This document shows positions 27,833 to 38,121 of a stretch of 64,000 nucleotides of DNA, in pieces. Under the pieces are notes generated by a model. That model was not told the origin of the DNA. It worked only from the letters and a program-made list of their open reading frames with translations, and ran no database searches. Each line of letters starts with the position of its first letter. The stretch's first letter is position 1. The stretch is from Desulfovibrio sp. (GTDB lineage Bacteria > Desulfobacterota > Desulfovibrionia > Desulfovibrionales > Desulfovibrionaceae). The position numbers and the translations under genes are program-made. The stretch covers positions 26,337-90,336 of the forward strand of contig NZ_WASP01000017.1 of NCBI RefSeq assembly GCF_009712225.1, written 5' to 3'.

Positions 27833-29395
27833 CTAGTTGGCGGCCTGAGTCAAAACACCAACCCCTGAGGCTGAGCCGGATACCGCAGCAGCGGCTTTTT
27901 TCAGCCCCATGACTTCAGCCATGCGCGAAAAAATGTCTGTATTGTCGTAAAAACCGCCAAAACGTTCTGCACCCACTCCACCGGCAGAGGTCAGCACCGG
28001 CACGCCGGTATGCGAATACGTTGTCCAGGCGATGCCCGACTTCTGGTTGAGCAGGTGGGTGAGGGTAACGGTAAAGGGCTCGTATTCGCCGTACAGCAGG
28101 TAGTCCTGATCGCTCTGGTTCTTGCGTTCACCGCCCTGCATGCTGCGCTCAAAGGCGGCGCGCAGTTCTTCAACCTCGTAGGGCTTCAGCACCATGCCTG
28201 CGGCTTCGCCTTCCTTGGGCAGGGCTGCGGCTTCGGCTTCAGGCAGCACAACAAGACCAAAATTTTCTTTAACCATGGGCAACACGTCCTCAAGTCTGGC
28301 CTGAGGATGCGCCTTGCGGAATGCGCTGAACTTTTCGTCAAAGGCCACGTAGGAAATTTTCTGGTTTTTCAGACGGGTGTGGTACGAATCGTACTTTGTG
28401 CCCGCAAAACCAATGGACATGCCACCGGTTTCGTGGTCGCCCGTAACGATGACCAGAGTTTCATCGGGATGTTTTGCCATAAAGCGCATGGCCTCGGCCA
28501 CGGCGGAGTCAAAGGCCAGCACGTCGGTGATGGAGCTTACGGCATCGTTGGCATGGCAGGCCCAGTCAACCTTGCCGCCTTCGACCATCATGAAAAAGCC
28601 CTTGGGGTTGTCGAGCAGTTCAAAACCCTTGCGCGCCATCTCGGCCAGCGAAACATCGCCCGCCGCCGCGTCCATGGCGTAGGTCATGGCCTCTTCGTCC
28701 TGCAGGCGCGGATTGACGAAAACCACGCGCTCCTTGCCGGGCTTGAGGGCGCGAAAATCCTGGGCGCTGTTTACGTAGTGGAATCCGCTGGTGCGTATGG
28801 CGTCGAGCACGTTGCGTTTGTCGCCCTCCATCTTGGACTTCTTGCCCGAAGGATCAAGAAAACCGCCGCCAGCAAAATAGTCCATGCGGCTGGCGGCCAG
28901 TTCAAGGCCGATTTCGTAATAATTTTTGCGGCTGGGCTGATGGGCGTAAAACGAACCGGGGGTGGCGTGATCGAGCGAAACGCTGGTCACAATGCCCACC
29001 TTCATGCCGCTGTCACGAGCCATCTCGGCAATGGAAACCACAGGTACGTTCTTGCCGTCCACACCAAGGCCACGGTTGGTGGTTTTGACGCCACAGGCCA
29101 TGGCCGTACCGGCGGCGGCAGAATCGGTGATGAGCGAATCGATGGAATAGGTGGTGGTAGCGCCCTGCACGGGCAGCTGGCTCATGTTGAGCTTGACGAT
29201 GCCGGGGGTGGTATCGCCCTTTTGCGCGGCCAGATACAGCTCGGCCGCATTGCGCTGGGCCATGCCCATGCCGTCGCCTATGAGCAGAATAACGTACTTG
29301 GCCTGCCCCGCCTGGGCAACACCCATAAAACCAAACAGCATGACGCAGAGAATAAACACCGCGCGCGCGGCATTGTGCCAACGAAACTGGGCCAT
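27833..29395 (-). CDS. Alkaline phosphatase (PhoA family)
   Basis: Periplasmic phosphomonoesterase of 520 residues. The signal peptide ends near GVAQA. The metal-binding start VILLIGDGMGMAQ is followed by the nucleophile segment LITDSAAAGTAMACGVKT. Further metal ligands are in SLDHATPGSFYAH, VEGGKVDWACHANDA, VTGDHETGG and YSHTGVPV. AGGAGG, eight bases upstream, selects the ATG at 29395 over an in-frame ATG at 29437. I did not find a clear Pho box. Confidence 0.95.
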   Translation of the reverse strand: MAQFRWHNAARAVFILCVMLFGFMGVAQAGQAKYVILLIGDGMGMAQRNAAELYLAAQKGDTTPGIVKLNMSQLPVQGATTTYSIDSLITDSAAAGTAMACGVKTTNRGLGVDGKNVPVVSIAEMARDSGMKVGIVTSVSLDHATPGSFYAHQPSRKNYYEIGLELAASRMDYFAGGGFLDPSGKKSKMEGDKRNVLDAIRTSGFHYVNSAQDFRALKPGKERVVFVNPRLQDEEAMTYAMDAAAGDVSLAEMARKGFELLDNPKGFFMMVEGGKVDWACHANDAVSSITDVLAFDSAVAEAMRFMAKHPDETLVIVTGDHETGGMSIGFAGTKYDSYHTRLKNQKISYVAFDEKFSAFRKAHPQARLEDVLPMVKENFGLVVLPEAEAAALPKEGEAAGMVLKPYEVEELRAAFERSMQGGERKNQSDQDYLLYGEYEPFTVTLTHLLNQKSGIAWTTYSHTGVPVLTSAGGVGAERFGGFYDNTDIFSRMAEVMGLKKAAAAVSGSASGVGVLTQAAN

Positions 29396-29605
29396 GAACC
29401 GAACCTCCTGCATGAAAGCACACGGTAAAAAGCCCATGACATCGGCCAGCCTTCCCCAAAATCACGCAAGACTGCCTGCGGGCTCTGCAATGTGCTAAAG
29501 CTCTCCCAGGCTGGTGACGGCTGCGTTACGGGCAGACAAAGCTTGCGTCACATGGACAGGAAATACAATGGGAACAGAAAGAGGAATGCAATACTGACGA
29601 GGTAA

Positions 29606-29644
29606 TAATAAAAAAGGACTCATGCATATACTGCATAAGTCCTT
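29606..29644 (-). terminator. Terminator after tRNA-Phe
   Basis: GGACTTATGCA pairs with TGCATGAGTCC over a five-base loop, then TTTTTTATT on the minus strand. Confidence 0.9.
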
Positions 29645-29654
29645 GAAATCTATA

Positions 29655-29730
29655 TGGTGCCGAGGGACAGAATTGAACTGCCGACACGGGGATTTTCAGT
29701 CCCCTGCTCTACCAACTGAGCTACCTCGGC
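29655..29730 (-). tRNA. tRNA-Phe (GAA anticodon)
   Basis: 76 bases including an encoded CCA. The acceptor stem GCCGAGG pairs with CCTCGGC, followed by A-CCA. The D arm has GCTCAGTTGGTAGAGC. The anticodon stem GGGGA/TCCCC carries loop CTGAAAA. The T arm has GGCAGTTCAATTCTGTC. A terminator follows directly. Confidence 0.97.
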
Positions 29731-29904
29731 CCATTAGGGCTTGCCGCCAGAGCGTTTGCTCTTTCACAGCGGCTGGAAAAGTCTTCTATCTAGTTGTGTT
29801 GCCTTTGGCAAGCTTTTTTTTGAGTTTTTTTTACAATGGGTTGAAAAGCGCACCCCTTCCGGCCATACTTGGCCCCGTCAACAGCCAACAATCAAGGATT
29901 CACC

Positions 29905-31299
29905 GTGCCTTTTTTCAGCCCCATTCCTCCAACGCTGCGCGATCTTGATGCCCTGCGCAGCATCGGCGTCAAGCGCGTTATTTTGCAGGCCATGGCCACT
30001 GGCGGCATTACCGGCGGTGTCATAGGCCTGTTTCGCTTCAGCTACGACCATATCAACGAAGCCCTCGTGCAGGCAGTACACCGCCACAATATTTATGATC
30101 CCGCCGTGGCGGCCTGCCTTTTTGGCGGGCTGGCCGTTCTTGGCCTGCTGGCCCTGCTGGCTCTGCGCATCGAGCCCCTTGTGAGCGGCAGCGGTATTCC
30201 GCAGATAGAGCTTATGGTGCGCGGGCAAATGCGCATGAACTGGCTGCGCGTATTACTGTGCAAGTTCGCGGGAACCCTGGTTTCGCTCAGCGGCGGGCTT
30301 TCCGTTGGCCGCGAAGGGCCGTCCATTATGATGGGCGCGGCAGTGGGCGCAGGCGTCGGGAATCTGTGGGGCGAACGCAATGAGCAAAGCCTGCCCCGCT
30401 ACCTTGTGGGCGGCTGCGTGGCCGGTCTGACAGCGGCCTTTGGCGCGCCAATCGCGGGCATGTTCTTTGCCTTTGAAGAAATGAAAACCATCCTCAGCGC
30501 CCCCATGCTGCTGTTTACGGGCGTGTGCGCGCTTTCCGCATGGTTTGTGGTACAGGTCGTTTTTGGGTTCGGCCTTGTGTTTCCCTTTGCGGAGCAGCCC
30601 TTCATCCACTGGACGCAGTGGTGGGTCATTCCCGCTGCCGGGGTGCTCATGGGCGTACTGGGAGCTTTTTATAATCTTGTGCTGCTGCGCCTCACGCTCT
30701 GGGCCGACAGCAGCCCCCTCATGCCCCGCCCTCTGCGCGCGCTGTTGCCCTTCATGGCGGCTGGCGCGCTGCTCTACCTTTGCCCGCAGGTGCTGGTGGG
30801 CTTTGGCATCAGCACCTTGCAGCTTGAGCAGCTGCCCCTGCCCCTGCTGGGTCTGTTTGGCCTGCTGGCGGTAAAGATGGCCTTTTCGTGGATAAGCTTT
30901 GCCTCTGGCGTGTCTGGCGGCCTGCTCATGCCCGTGCTTCTCATGGGCTCCACTGGCGGGGCGTGCATGGCCTCTGGCCTGCTGGCCGCAGATGTCATAA
31001 GTGCAGAGCAGACAGCCACAGTACTTACTCTCGGCATGACCGGGCTTTTTGCGGGCTCGGTGCGCGCGCCCCTGACCGGCGCTTTTTTGCTGCTCGAGAT
31101 GACTGGCTCGTTCCACAACATGCCTGCTGTGGTGCTTACGGCCTACATTGCCGCTTTTACTGCCAACGCCCTGCACTCTGAACCGGTGTACGACAGTCTG
31201 CGCGCCCGCTGCATTGCTCTTGCTGGCGCAACTGCAAAAAACGACAACAAAGGCAATGATCCCGATGCGTCAGCCAGTGCAGAGCAACTGCAAAAATGA
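29905..31299 (+). CDS. ClC-family chloride channel/antiporter
   Basis: 464-residue inner-membrane protein with many hydrophobic helices. Anion-pathway motifs are GSGIPQ and GREGP (gating Glu), plus SGGLLMP. The internal proton Glu of ClC antiporters appears to be present in APIAGMFFAFEEM, which favours Cl-/H+ exchange over a passive channel. GSGIP argues against the fluoride-specific branch. It ends after the last helix with a short polar tail and no CBS domains. AAGGA precedes the GTG at 29905. Confidence 0.92.
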   Translation: MPFFSPIPPTLRDLDALRSIGVKRVILQAMATGGITGGVIGLFRFSYDHINEALVQAVHRHNIYDPAVAACLFGGLAVLGLLALLALRIEPLVSGSGIPQIELMVRGQMRMNWLRVLLCKFAGTLVSLSGGLSVGREGPSIMMGAAVGAGVGNLWGERNEQSLPRYLVGGCVAGLTAAFGAPIAGMFFAFEEMKTILSAPMLLFTGVCALSAWFVVQVVFGFGLVFPFAEQPFIHWTQWWVIPAAGVLMGVLGAFYNLVLLRLTLWADSSPLMPRPLRALLPFMAAGALLYLCPQVLVGFGISTLQLEQLPLPLLGLFGLLAVKMAFSWISFASGVSGGLLMPVLLMGSTGGACMASGLLAADVISAEQTATVLTLGMTGLFAGSVRAPLTGAFLLLEMTGSFHNMPAVVLTAYIAAFTANALHSEPVYDSLRARCIALAGATAKNDNKGNDPDASASAEQLQK

Positions 31300-31446
31300 A
31301 AGGTCGCGAAAACAGCGCAAATTGCCATGAAAAATTTTATATATAACATGCTGAGATACTTGAATTTTTAAAAAAAAGCTTGCGTTTTGCAAATGGAGTG
31401 TCTATGTTCACCAATTGCAAAATCAACCGCGCCCCATGGAGTAGGT

Positions 31447-32712
31447 ATGACCCGTAAAGACCGCACAGAAGGCATATACAGCCGCCGTGAAGTACTGGAT
31501 GAGAGTGAGCGCCGCCAGTACTGCCTTATTCAGCTCAAAGATTTGCTCTCCTACGCCTACCGCTATTCAGAAGACGTTAAAAAGCGCTTCGACCGTGCGC
31601 AGTTTAATGTGGAGAAATTCAAGACTCTTACCGATATAAAACACATTCCCATCCTGAAGAAGAAAGAACTTATCTTCCTTCAGTCCATGGGGCCGCGCCT
31701 GGGCGGTCTGCTCACCAAGGATATCGGCGAACTCAAGCGCATCTTTTTGTCGCCTGGGCCCATTTTCGATCCCGAAGACCGTGGAGAAGACTACTGGGGC
31801 TATACCGAAGCCTTCTATTCCGTTGGCTTCCGTCCCGGCGACGCCGTGCAGAACACGTTCAACTACCAGTTGACGCCCGCTGGCCTCATGTTTGAAGAGC
31901 CGCTGCGCAATCTGGGCTGCGCGGTTATTCCCGCCGGCCCCACCGACGCCGCCACCCAGCTCGACATCATGCAGAAGCTGCGCGTCTCCGGCTATGTGGG
32001 CACTCCCAGCTTTCTCATGCACCTTGCCCAGAAGGCCGAAGAAAAAGGCCTTAACCTGCGCAAGGATCTTTTCCTCGAAGTGGCCTTTGTCACCGGCGAA
32101 CGCCTGTCTGAAAAGATGCGCTCGCAGATGGAAAAAAAGTACGACCTCGTCATGCGTCAGGGCTACGGCACGGCCGACGTGGGCTGCATCGGTTACGAAT
32201 GCTTCCACAAAACTGGCCTGCACATCGCCAACCGCTGCTATGTGGAAATCTGCCATCCCGACACGGGTATCCCGCTGAAGGACGGCGAAGTGGGCGAAAT
32301 CGTGGTTACGGCCTTCAACAAGACCTACCCGCTGATCCGCCTTGCCACGGGCGACCTTTCGTACATCGACCGCAGCCCCTGCGCCTGCGGCCGTACCAGC
32401 CCGCGCCTTGGCAGCATTGTGGGCCGCGTGGATACTACCGCCCGCATCATGGGCATGTTTGTGTACCCGCACCAGGTTGAACAGGTCATGAGCCGCTTTG
32501 AAGAAATCAAGCGTTGGCAGATCGAAGTCACCAACCCCGGCGGCATCGATGAAATGACCCTGTTTGTGGAAACCAGCGGTTTCAAGCGCGAAGAAGAGCT
32601 GCTGCACCAGTTCCGCGAAAAGATCAAACTGCGCCCCGAACTGCGCGTGCTGGCTCCCGGCAGCCTGCCCCCGCAGATCAGGCCCATCGAAGACAAGCGT
32701 CACTGGGATTAA
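31447..32712 (+). CDS. Phenylacetate-CoA ligase-like (PaaK family) adenylating enzyme
   Basis: 421 residues, ANL superfamily. PaaK-like features are YGTADVGCIGYEC, the GEIVVTAFNKTYPLIRLATGDLS segment (in pieces), CACGRTSPRLGSIVGRVD and the C-terminal lid ending RPIEDKRHWD. The usual P-loop SSGTTGKP is not seen; its place is taken by LSPGPIFDPED. The enzyme probably activates an organic acid to its CoA thioester, but the substrate is unknown and no phenylacetate degradation genes are near. GGAG precedes the ATG at 31447. A terminator follows, so it is monocistronic. Confidence 0.85.
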   Translation: MTRKDRTEGIYSRREVLDESERRQYCLIQLKDLLSYAYRYSEDVKKRFDRAQFNVEKFKTLTDIKHIPILKKKELIFLQSMGPRLGGLLTKDIGELKRIFLSPGPIFDPEDRGEDYWGYTEAFYSVGFRPGDAVQNTFNYQLTPAGLMFEEPLRNLGCAVIPAGPTDAATQLDIMQKLRVSGYVGTPSFLMHLAQKAEEKGLNLRKDLFLEVAFVTGERLSEKMRSQMEKKYDLVMRQGYGTADVGCIGYECFHKTGLHIANRCYVEICHPDTGIPLKDGEVGEIVVTAFNKTYPLIRLATGDLSYIDRSPCACGRTSPRLGSIVGRVDTTARIMGMFVYPHQVEQVMSRFEEIKRWQIEVTNPGGIDEMTLFVETSGFKREEELLHQFREKIKLRPELRVLAPGSLPPQIRPIEDKRHWD

Positions 32713-32727
32713 CCCGCAGATATACGC

Positions 32728-32761
32728 AACAAGCCCGGCTTTTGGCCGGGCTTGTTTTTTT
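32728..32761 (+). terminator. Terminator shared by the PaaK-like and third chemoreceptor genes
   Basis: AACAAGCCCGGC pairs with GCCGGGCTTGTT, followed by TTTTTT on the plus strand. It lies between convergent genes. Confidence 0.93.
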
Positions 32762-32799
32762 GATACCACACCCACTTTACGGGTCTGCCTGTCTTGCGG

Positions 32800-34578
32800 C
32801 TACGCGCCAGACTTCATCCTGTTCACCAGCGCCTTGAGGTCATTGGCTTCGCTCACAAGCTGCTCCACCGCCTTGGCAGAACTGGCCATGGCCTGCGCCG
32901 TATCGCGCGAAATACCGTTTATTTCGTCCACACCTCGGGTAATTTCTTCAGACGTGGCCGACTGCTCTTCGCTGGCCGTGGCAATGGCCCGCACCTGATC
33001 GCTGGCGCTGTCCACCATGCTCACAATTTCCTGCAAGACTTCACCGCAGCGCGCGGCCAGCTCTGTAGTGTGCTCCACCGCACCAAGGGCGCGTTCCATG
33101 TTGGCCACGTTCACCCGCGTGCCGTTCTGAATGCCGGTCACAGCTTCGCCCACTTCGCGGGTTGCGCCCATGGTCTTTTCGGCCAGTTTGCGCACTTCGT
33201 CGGCCACCACGGCAAAGCCGCGTCCTGCTTCACCCGCGCGCGCCGCCTCAATGGCGGCATTGAGGGCCAGCAGGTTTGTCTGGTCGGCAATGTCGGAAAT
33301 AACAGACATGATCTGCCCGATGTTGTTCACCATGCCACCCAGCGAATCCATGGAATCCTTGAGCTCGGCAGACACGCGGCGCACTTCGTCCATGCCGTCC
33401 ACCACCTGCCGCATACCGACAGAGCCTTCGCTGGCCCTGCCGCGCGCCGCCTCGGTGCTGTGGGCCGTATTGGCTGCGTTTTGCGCCACTTCAAGCACTG
33501 TGGCGTTCATCTGCTCTATGGCTGTTGCGGCCTCGGCCACGCGCACAGACTGCCGCTCTGCACCCGTGCTGGCCTGCCTCACCTGCGAAGATATAGCATC
33601 TGTGACCGCAGAAATGCCTTCTACCGTGCGTTCAAGCTGGCCTGCGGCTTCTATCATGCCCTCGGCCTTTGCGCGCTCTGCGGCGGCCTTGGCGGCCTGT
33701 GCCTCTTCCGCAGCCTGCCGTGCTCGCTTGCCTTCTTCTGCTGCTTCGGCGCTGCGACCTTCGGCTTCGGCGATCTTGGCTTTAAGTGTGCCCACCATTG
33801 CTTCGATACTGTCGCGCAGCACAGCCATTTCTGCGCTGTAGCTGCCGCTTGCCCTGGCCTCCAGATCGCCAGCGGCCACAGCCCGCGCCAACCCCACCAC
33901 ACGACCCAGAGGCCGGGTTATGGAAAGCAGCACCAGCAGCCCGATGCCCGCGCCGCACAGCACACTGCCGCAAATGGAAATCAGCAGCAGCTTTTCCGTG
34001 CCGCGGGTCTGCTCGGCCAGTTCACGCTGGCTGGCAACAACCCGATCCATGAACTGGGCTTCCAGTGTTTCCAGATTTTTTTCCGTGGTGTGCACGTTGT
34101 CTTTGTAGGTAGTGTAAAAGGCATTGGCCTGCGCGGCGTCAAAGCGGCTTGATCCGGAGGCCAGCTCGGCTGAGGTGCGACGCACCACGTCATCGTAGGC
34201 CGCAAAGGCACGCAGGGATTCCTGTGCAAGCCCTTCAGCCTTGGCCCCTGCCTGCGGATTGCCCCGCAGCGAATCTTGCAGTTTGCGCAGGGTTTCCTTG
34301 AGATCGTCTGCAATGTCGCCAAGCTTGCCCATATACCCCTTGAGCGCCTTGGCGTCGCCCAGATTGAGCAAAATGTCTTTTTCGGCCTTGCGGTACAGCT
34401 GCATACCGAGCGATGCTTCGTGCAGCAGGTTGATGGTGGGCAGCTCATGCCTGCCTATCATACTCAGCGTTTCACGCTGCGCGCGCATGGCCAGCATGGC
34501 CACTGTGCCTGTAATGGCAAAAATCAGCAAAATTACGCCAAAACCGCTCGCCAGTTTGGCTCTAAGTGACATACCCAT
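32800..34578 (-). CDS. Methyl-accepting chemotaxis protein with a 4HB-type sensor
   Basis: 592-residue chemoreceptor. Membrane segments are at about 7-31 and 198-220. Between them is a helical periplasmic domain of about 165 residues that begins [23 protein letters not shown], coiled linker and signalling domain follow ([23 protein letters not shown] and [25 protein letters not shown]). It is more diverged from the two receptors at 17-22 kb than they are from each other. There is no CheR pentapeptide at the C-terminus. GGAGGGTCAT before the ATG at 34578 fixes the start. Confidence 0.94.
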   Translation of the reverse strand: MGMSLRAKLASGFGVILLIFAITGTVAMLAMRAQRETLSMIGRHELPTINLLHEASLGMQLYRKAEKDILLNLGDAKALKGYMGKLGDIADDLKETLRKLQDSLRGNPQAGAKAEGLAQESLRAFAAYDDVVRRTSAELASGSSRFDAAQANAFYTTYKDNVHTTEKNLETLEAQFMDRVVASQRELAEQTRGTEKLLLISICGSVLCGAGIGLLVLLSITRPLGRVVGLARAVAAGDLEARASGSYSAEMAVLRDSIEAMVGTLKAKIAEAEGRSAEAAEEGKRARQAAEEAQAAKAAAERAKAEGMIEAAGQLERTVEGISAVTDAISSQVRQASTGAERQSVRVAEAATAIEQMNATVLEVAQNAANTAHSTEAARGRASEGSVGMRQVVDGMDEVRRVSAELKDSMDSLGGMVNNIGQIMSVISDIADQTNLLALNAAIEAARAGEAGRGFAVVADEVRKLAEKTMGATREVGEAVTGIQNGTRVNVANMERALGAVEHTTELAARCGEVLQEIVSMVDSASDQVRAIATASEEQSATSEEITRGVDEINGISRDTAQAMASSAKAVEQLVSEANDLKALVNRMKSGA

Positions 34579-34776
34579 ATGACCCTCCACAACGCTCAAC
34601 CACAGTGAGGGGGGAACCAGTATAACTGTTCTCCCAAACGCCCACAGCTGTCAATTACCGCCCATATCCGCGCGGCAAAATGGGGTTACGGCGTTGCCTT
34701 CTTCTTTGAACTGTATCATTTTAAACATCACGCACGCAGTGCACCAAAGCGTGCCGAACCCAGCAAGGAGATTCCC

Positions 34777-35178
34777 GTGAGCGCCAACACCAACGAACAG
34801 CCCCTGACAAGCCTGATTACCTGGCTGCGCAATCGCCATGCGGAAGTGATGACAACTGAAGCGCAGGCTCTGGCCCGCCTTGACGCGGGGGATACCCCCG
34901 GCCATAATGAACTCATGCACCGCAAGGCAGAGCTGCTGGCCGCCATGGCTGATGACGCCAAGCCCCTGCTTGAACCTCTGCCCGGCGAAGCGCGCTTTAA
35001 TTACGCACTGGCCCTAGAAGGCTTTTCGGCAAGTGCGAGAATGTCTTTGCGTCTGAACTCGGTTTTTTATATGTCTGCCCTGCTTTATCCCGACGACCAC
35101 AAGCCCGGCCAGCCCGACAACCTGACCCAGTGCATAGACCGCATGGAAAAGCTAGGTCTCGAATTCAGAAAGGATTAG
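34777..35178 (+). CDS. Conserved-looking hypothetical protein
   Basis: 133 residues, soluble, mostly helical, with no signal peptide. It begins SANTNEQPLTSLITWLRNRHAEVMTT (in pieces) and has many Leu, Ala and Glu; the C-terminus is CIDRMEKLGLEFRKD. I do not recognise the family. A clear AAGGAG before the GTG at 34777 and normal codon use support a real gene. It is divergent from the chemoreceptor and is followed by the EF-hand gene 108 bases later. Confidence 0.65.
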   Translation: MSANTNEQPLTSLITWLRNRHAEVMTTEAQALARLDAGDTPGHNELMHRKAELLAAMADDAKPLLEPLPGEARFNYALALEGFSASARMSLRLNSVFYMSALLYPDDHKPGQPDNLTQCIDRMEKLGLEFRKD

Positions 35179-35286
35179 CCCAATCTTGGGTTGTGGCCTT
35201 GCCCATCTGGCGCAAGGCTTTATGTATGCATTGCAGCGGGCAGGGCATTGTCTGTCTTGCTGCCTCAAACCATAAGGAGATCCCAC

Positions 35287-35667
35287 ATGAAGCTTCTGCA
35301 CATAGCCATTGCCGCCGTGCTCTGCCTTTGGGCCGTATCAGCTCAGGCCAATCCCACCGCCGATGGTGCCAAGGTTGATAAATTTGCGCTGATGGATGCC
35401 AACAAGGACGGTAAGGTCACCTACGAGGAATTCAAGGCGTATTTTCCCAATATGCGCGAAGAAGCCTTTGCCGTTATTGATAAAAACGGCGACAAAGCCA
35501 TCGACCGCTCCGAGTGGGATGAATTTGTGAGCAACCATTCTTCCGGCCATATGGGCGGCAGCATGGGCAACATGATGGGCGGCCAGGGCTCCATGCCCGG
35601 CAATTCCATGATGCCTGCGCCCGGCAGTGCCGATATGCCCCTGGTGACTCCTCCCAATGGCAAATAA
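35287..35667 (+). CDS. Secreted EF-hand protein with a Met/Gly-rich tail
   Basis: 126 residues. The signal peptide ends near VSAQA. Two EF-hand calcium loops are visible: DANKDGKVTYEE and DKNGDKAIDRSE. The tail is rich in Gly and Met (GGSMGNMMGGQGSMPG), which could bind soft metals. It is probably a periplasmic calcium-binding protein of unknown partner. AAGGAG precedes the ATG at 35287. The end overlaps the ygiQ start by 11 bases. Confidence 0.85.
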   Translation: MKLLHIAIAAVLCLWAVSAQANPTADGAKVDKFALMDANKDGKVTYEEFKAYFPNMREEAFAVIDKNGDKAIDRSEWDEFVSNHSSGHMGGSMGNMMGGQGSMPGNSMMPAPGSADMPLVTPPNGK

Positions 35668-38089
35668 ACGTTCCCCTTCATTTCCGCAGCCCTGGCGTCA
35701 AACCGACAGCCAGAGCGGCCCTGCTTTCGAGCGGCAGCCCGACAGTTCCAAAACGGCTGCCGCTCCATTTTCTTCTGACGCGTCAGCCAATTCGCGTAAA
35801 GATGCGCCGCGCCGCAAGCCTGCCAATGCCAGACCGAATACCCAGACGACAGACAGCAAACCCGCCGCGCGCAAACCTCATTTTCCTGACCTGCTGCGCG
35901 AGGGTTCTCGCACGCAGCCCCAGCGCAAGCAAGGCTCGAACAATAACGTTTGGGCGGACGATACCGAGTCTTCCAGCACAGCCGAAGGAGCCCTGCGGCA
36001 GCCGCGCTTCGTGCCCATGAGCATGGAAGAAATGCGCACGCTAGGCTGGAACGAGCTGGATGTGCTGCTCATCAACGGGGATGCTTACGTTGACCACCCC
36101 TCGTTTGGCAACGTGCTTCTGGCCCGCTGGCTTATCCGCCACGGTTTTCGCACCGGCATTGTGGCACAGCCCAACTGGGAAAATCCTGACGACCTGCTGG
36201 TTATGGGACGACCCCGCCTTTTTGCCGGTGTCAGCGCTGGCGCGCTTGACTCACTGCTGGCGCACTACACGGCCTTTCGCAAAAAGCGGCACGACGATGC
36301 CTACACCCCTGGCGGCAAGGCCGGAGCGCGGCCCAACCGGGCCTGTCTGGTCTACGCCAACCTTGCGCGGCGGGCTTTTCCCGGTCTGCCGGTCATTCTT
36401 GGCGGCATAGAGGCCAGCCTGCGCCGTGTTTCGCACTACGATTTCTGGACAGACTCGCTACGCAAACCCATTCTTATGGATGCAAAGGCCGATCTGCTTA
36501 TCTGGGGCATGGGCGAAAAAGCCATTATCGAATGCGCCCAACGCCTGCACAAAGGCGAAGACCTGCGCGGCATTCCCGGCACCGCATGGATGGACAAGCT
36601 CGACGCTTCCGGGCATCCGGCAAATCTGCCCGCCGCTCTTGAGGGTGACCCCTGGATAGCCCTGCCCTCGCACGATGAAATTCTCGCCGATTCTTTTCAG
36701 CTGCTCAAACTGACGCAGGAACTGGAACGGCAGGTGCACCGGCTCGACGCCTGGGCCTTTGAGCCTGTGGGCGACCGCGCCGTTGTGCTGGCCCGGCCAG
36801 CCCCGCCACTGAGCACGGAAGAAATGGACGATCTCTACACCCTGCCCTTCACCCGGCAGGCCCACCCGCGCTACAAGGAAGCAATACCCGCGGCTGAGAT
36901 GATGCGTACCAGCATCACCAGTCACCGGGGTTGTGGCGGCGGCTGCTCGTTCTGCTCGTTGGCCCTGCATCAGGGCAGGCGCATCAGCTCGCGCTCCGAG
37001 CAGTCCATCCTTGCAGAAGCCAGTTTGCTGGGCCAACAGAACGTGGCCCGGGGCAAGGGGCCGGTGGCAATTTCAGACGTGGGCGGCCCCACTGCCAACA
37101 TGTGGCAGGGGCATTGCGCCCTCGACGCACGCACCGCCCAGCATGATGAAGGCGGCAGTATACGGGGCAAAAGCGCCTGCCGCAGAGCAAGCTGCTGTTT
37201 TCCCTCTGTGTGCAAGTCGTTTATCACGCCACAACGCAGACATGTGGAATTGCTGCGCAAGGTTGCGGCCCTGCCAGAGGTCAAACAGGCCCGCGTGGCC
37301 AGCGGCGTGCGCGCCGATCTGGCGCTGCGCGATGCAGATGCTCTTGCGGCATATACTGGCGAGTTTACGGGCGGCCAGCTCAAGGTGGCACCAGAACACT
37401 GCGCCCCATCTGTGCTTGAACTCATGCGCAAGCCTTCGCTGGACGTTTTTGAGGTTTTTCTGGATAGCTTCGTACGCCAGAGCCGCGCCGCCGGGCGTGA
37501 GCAATACGTTGTACCCTACCTCATGAGCGGTTTTCCCGGCTGCAGCGATGAAGACATGCGCACTCTTTCGCGCTGGCTGCGGCAACGGCACTGGAATCCC
37601 CAGCAGACGCAGTGTTTCATTCCCACACCCGGCACAATCGCCACGGCAATGTTTTACTGTGGGCGCGACGAGACGGGCGAACCCATCTATGTGGCCCGCA
37701 CCGATGCGCAACGCATGCGGCAGCATTACATTCTCATGCCCAGTACGCAGGACGATGAGGCCCCGTCGCGGCCGCGCACTCGTGGTGGCGCAGCAGACAG
37801 CAGAGGGCAGGACCGTGCCCGCCCCGCCAGCAGAAAACCGGGACAGGAAGAGGCCGGTTCTCGTGGGTCTGATCCGCGCAATTCAGGCCAAAGAGATCCG
37901 GGCCGTAGAAACGCCCCCTCAGCGGGGCGTGGTGATGACCGCCCGGCAGGGGGCCAACGCAGGCAGGAAAGGCCAGCAGGACCTCTGAATAACCGGAAGA
38001 CAAGACCAGACTCTGACGACCGCACCTCCAGAGGACGCGGCGGCCAGCCCGATAGAACAGGCGGGCGCAACGGCGGACGGCGCTCCTAA
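35657..38089 (+). CDS. YgiQ-family radical SAM protein
   Basis: 810 residues. A disordered, Arg/Pro/Ser-rich N-terminus of about 115 residues precedes the YgiQ start (RFVPMSMEEMRTLGW and LLINGDAYVDHPSFG). The radical SAM motif is CGGGCSFC near residue 425. YgiQ-type GGPTANM and CRRASCCFPSVC follow. The last 120 residues are Arg/Gly/Asp-rich and look disordered. The biochemical role of YgiQ proteins is not known. The ATG at 35657 lies within the end of the EF-hand gene and lacks a strong ribosome-binding site, so expression is probably by coupling, or the start lies further in. Confidence 0.9.
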   Translation: MANKRSPSFPQPWRQTDSQSGPAFERQPDSSKTAAAPFSSDASANSRKDAPRRKPANARPNTQTTDSKPAARKPHFPDLLREGSRTQPQRKQGSNNNVWADDTESSSTAEGALRQPRFVPMSMEEMRTLGWNELDVLLINGDAYVDHPSFGNVLLARWLIRHGFRTGIVAQPNWENPDDLLVMGRPRLFAGVSAGALDSLLAHYTAFRKKRHDDAYTPGGKAGARPNRACLVYANLARRAFPGLPVILGGIEASLRRVSHYDFWTDSLRKPILMDAKADLLIWGMGEKAIIECAQRLHKGEDLRGIPGTAWMDKLDASGHPANLPAALEGDPWIALPSHDEILADSFQLLKLTQELERQVHRLDAWAFEPVGDRAVVLARPAPPLSTEEMDDLYTLPFTRQAHPRYKEAIPAAEMMRTSITSHRGCGGGCSFCSLALHQGRRISSRSEQSILAEASLLGQQNVARGKGPVAISDVGGPTANMWQGHCALDARTAQHDEGGSIRGKSACRRASCCFPSVCKSFITPQRRHVELLRKVAALPEVKQARVASGVRADLALRDADALAAYTGEFTGGQLKVAPEHCAPSVLELMRKPSLDVFEVFLDSFVRQSRAAGREQYVVPYLMSGFPGCSDEDMRTLSRWLRQRHWNPQQTQCFIPTPGTIATAMFYCGRDETGEPIYVARTDAQRMRQHYILMPSTQDDEAPSRPRTRGGAADSRGQDRARPASRKPGQEEAGSRGSDPRNSGQRDPGRRNAPSAGRGDDRPAGGQRRQERPAGPLNNRKTRPDSDDRTSRGRGGQPDRTGGRNGGRRS

Positions 38090-38121
38090 CATTTTCCAAT
38101 GCTTTCCATGAGGAGGCAACC

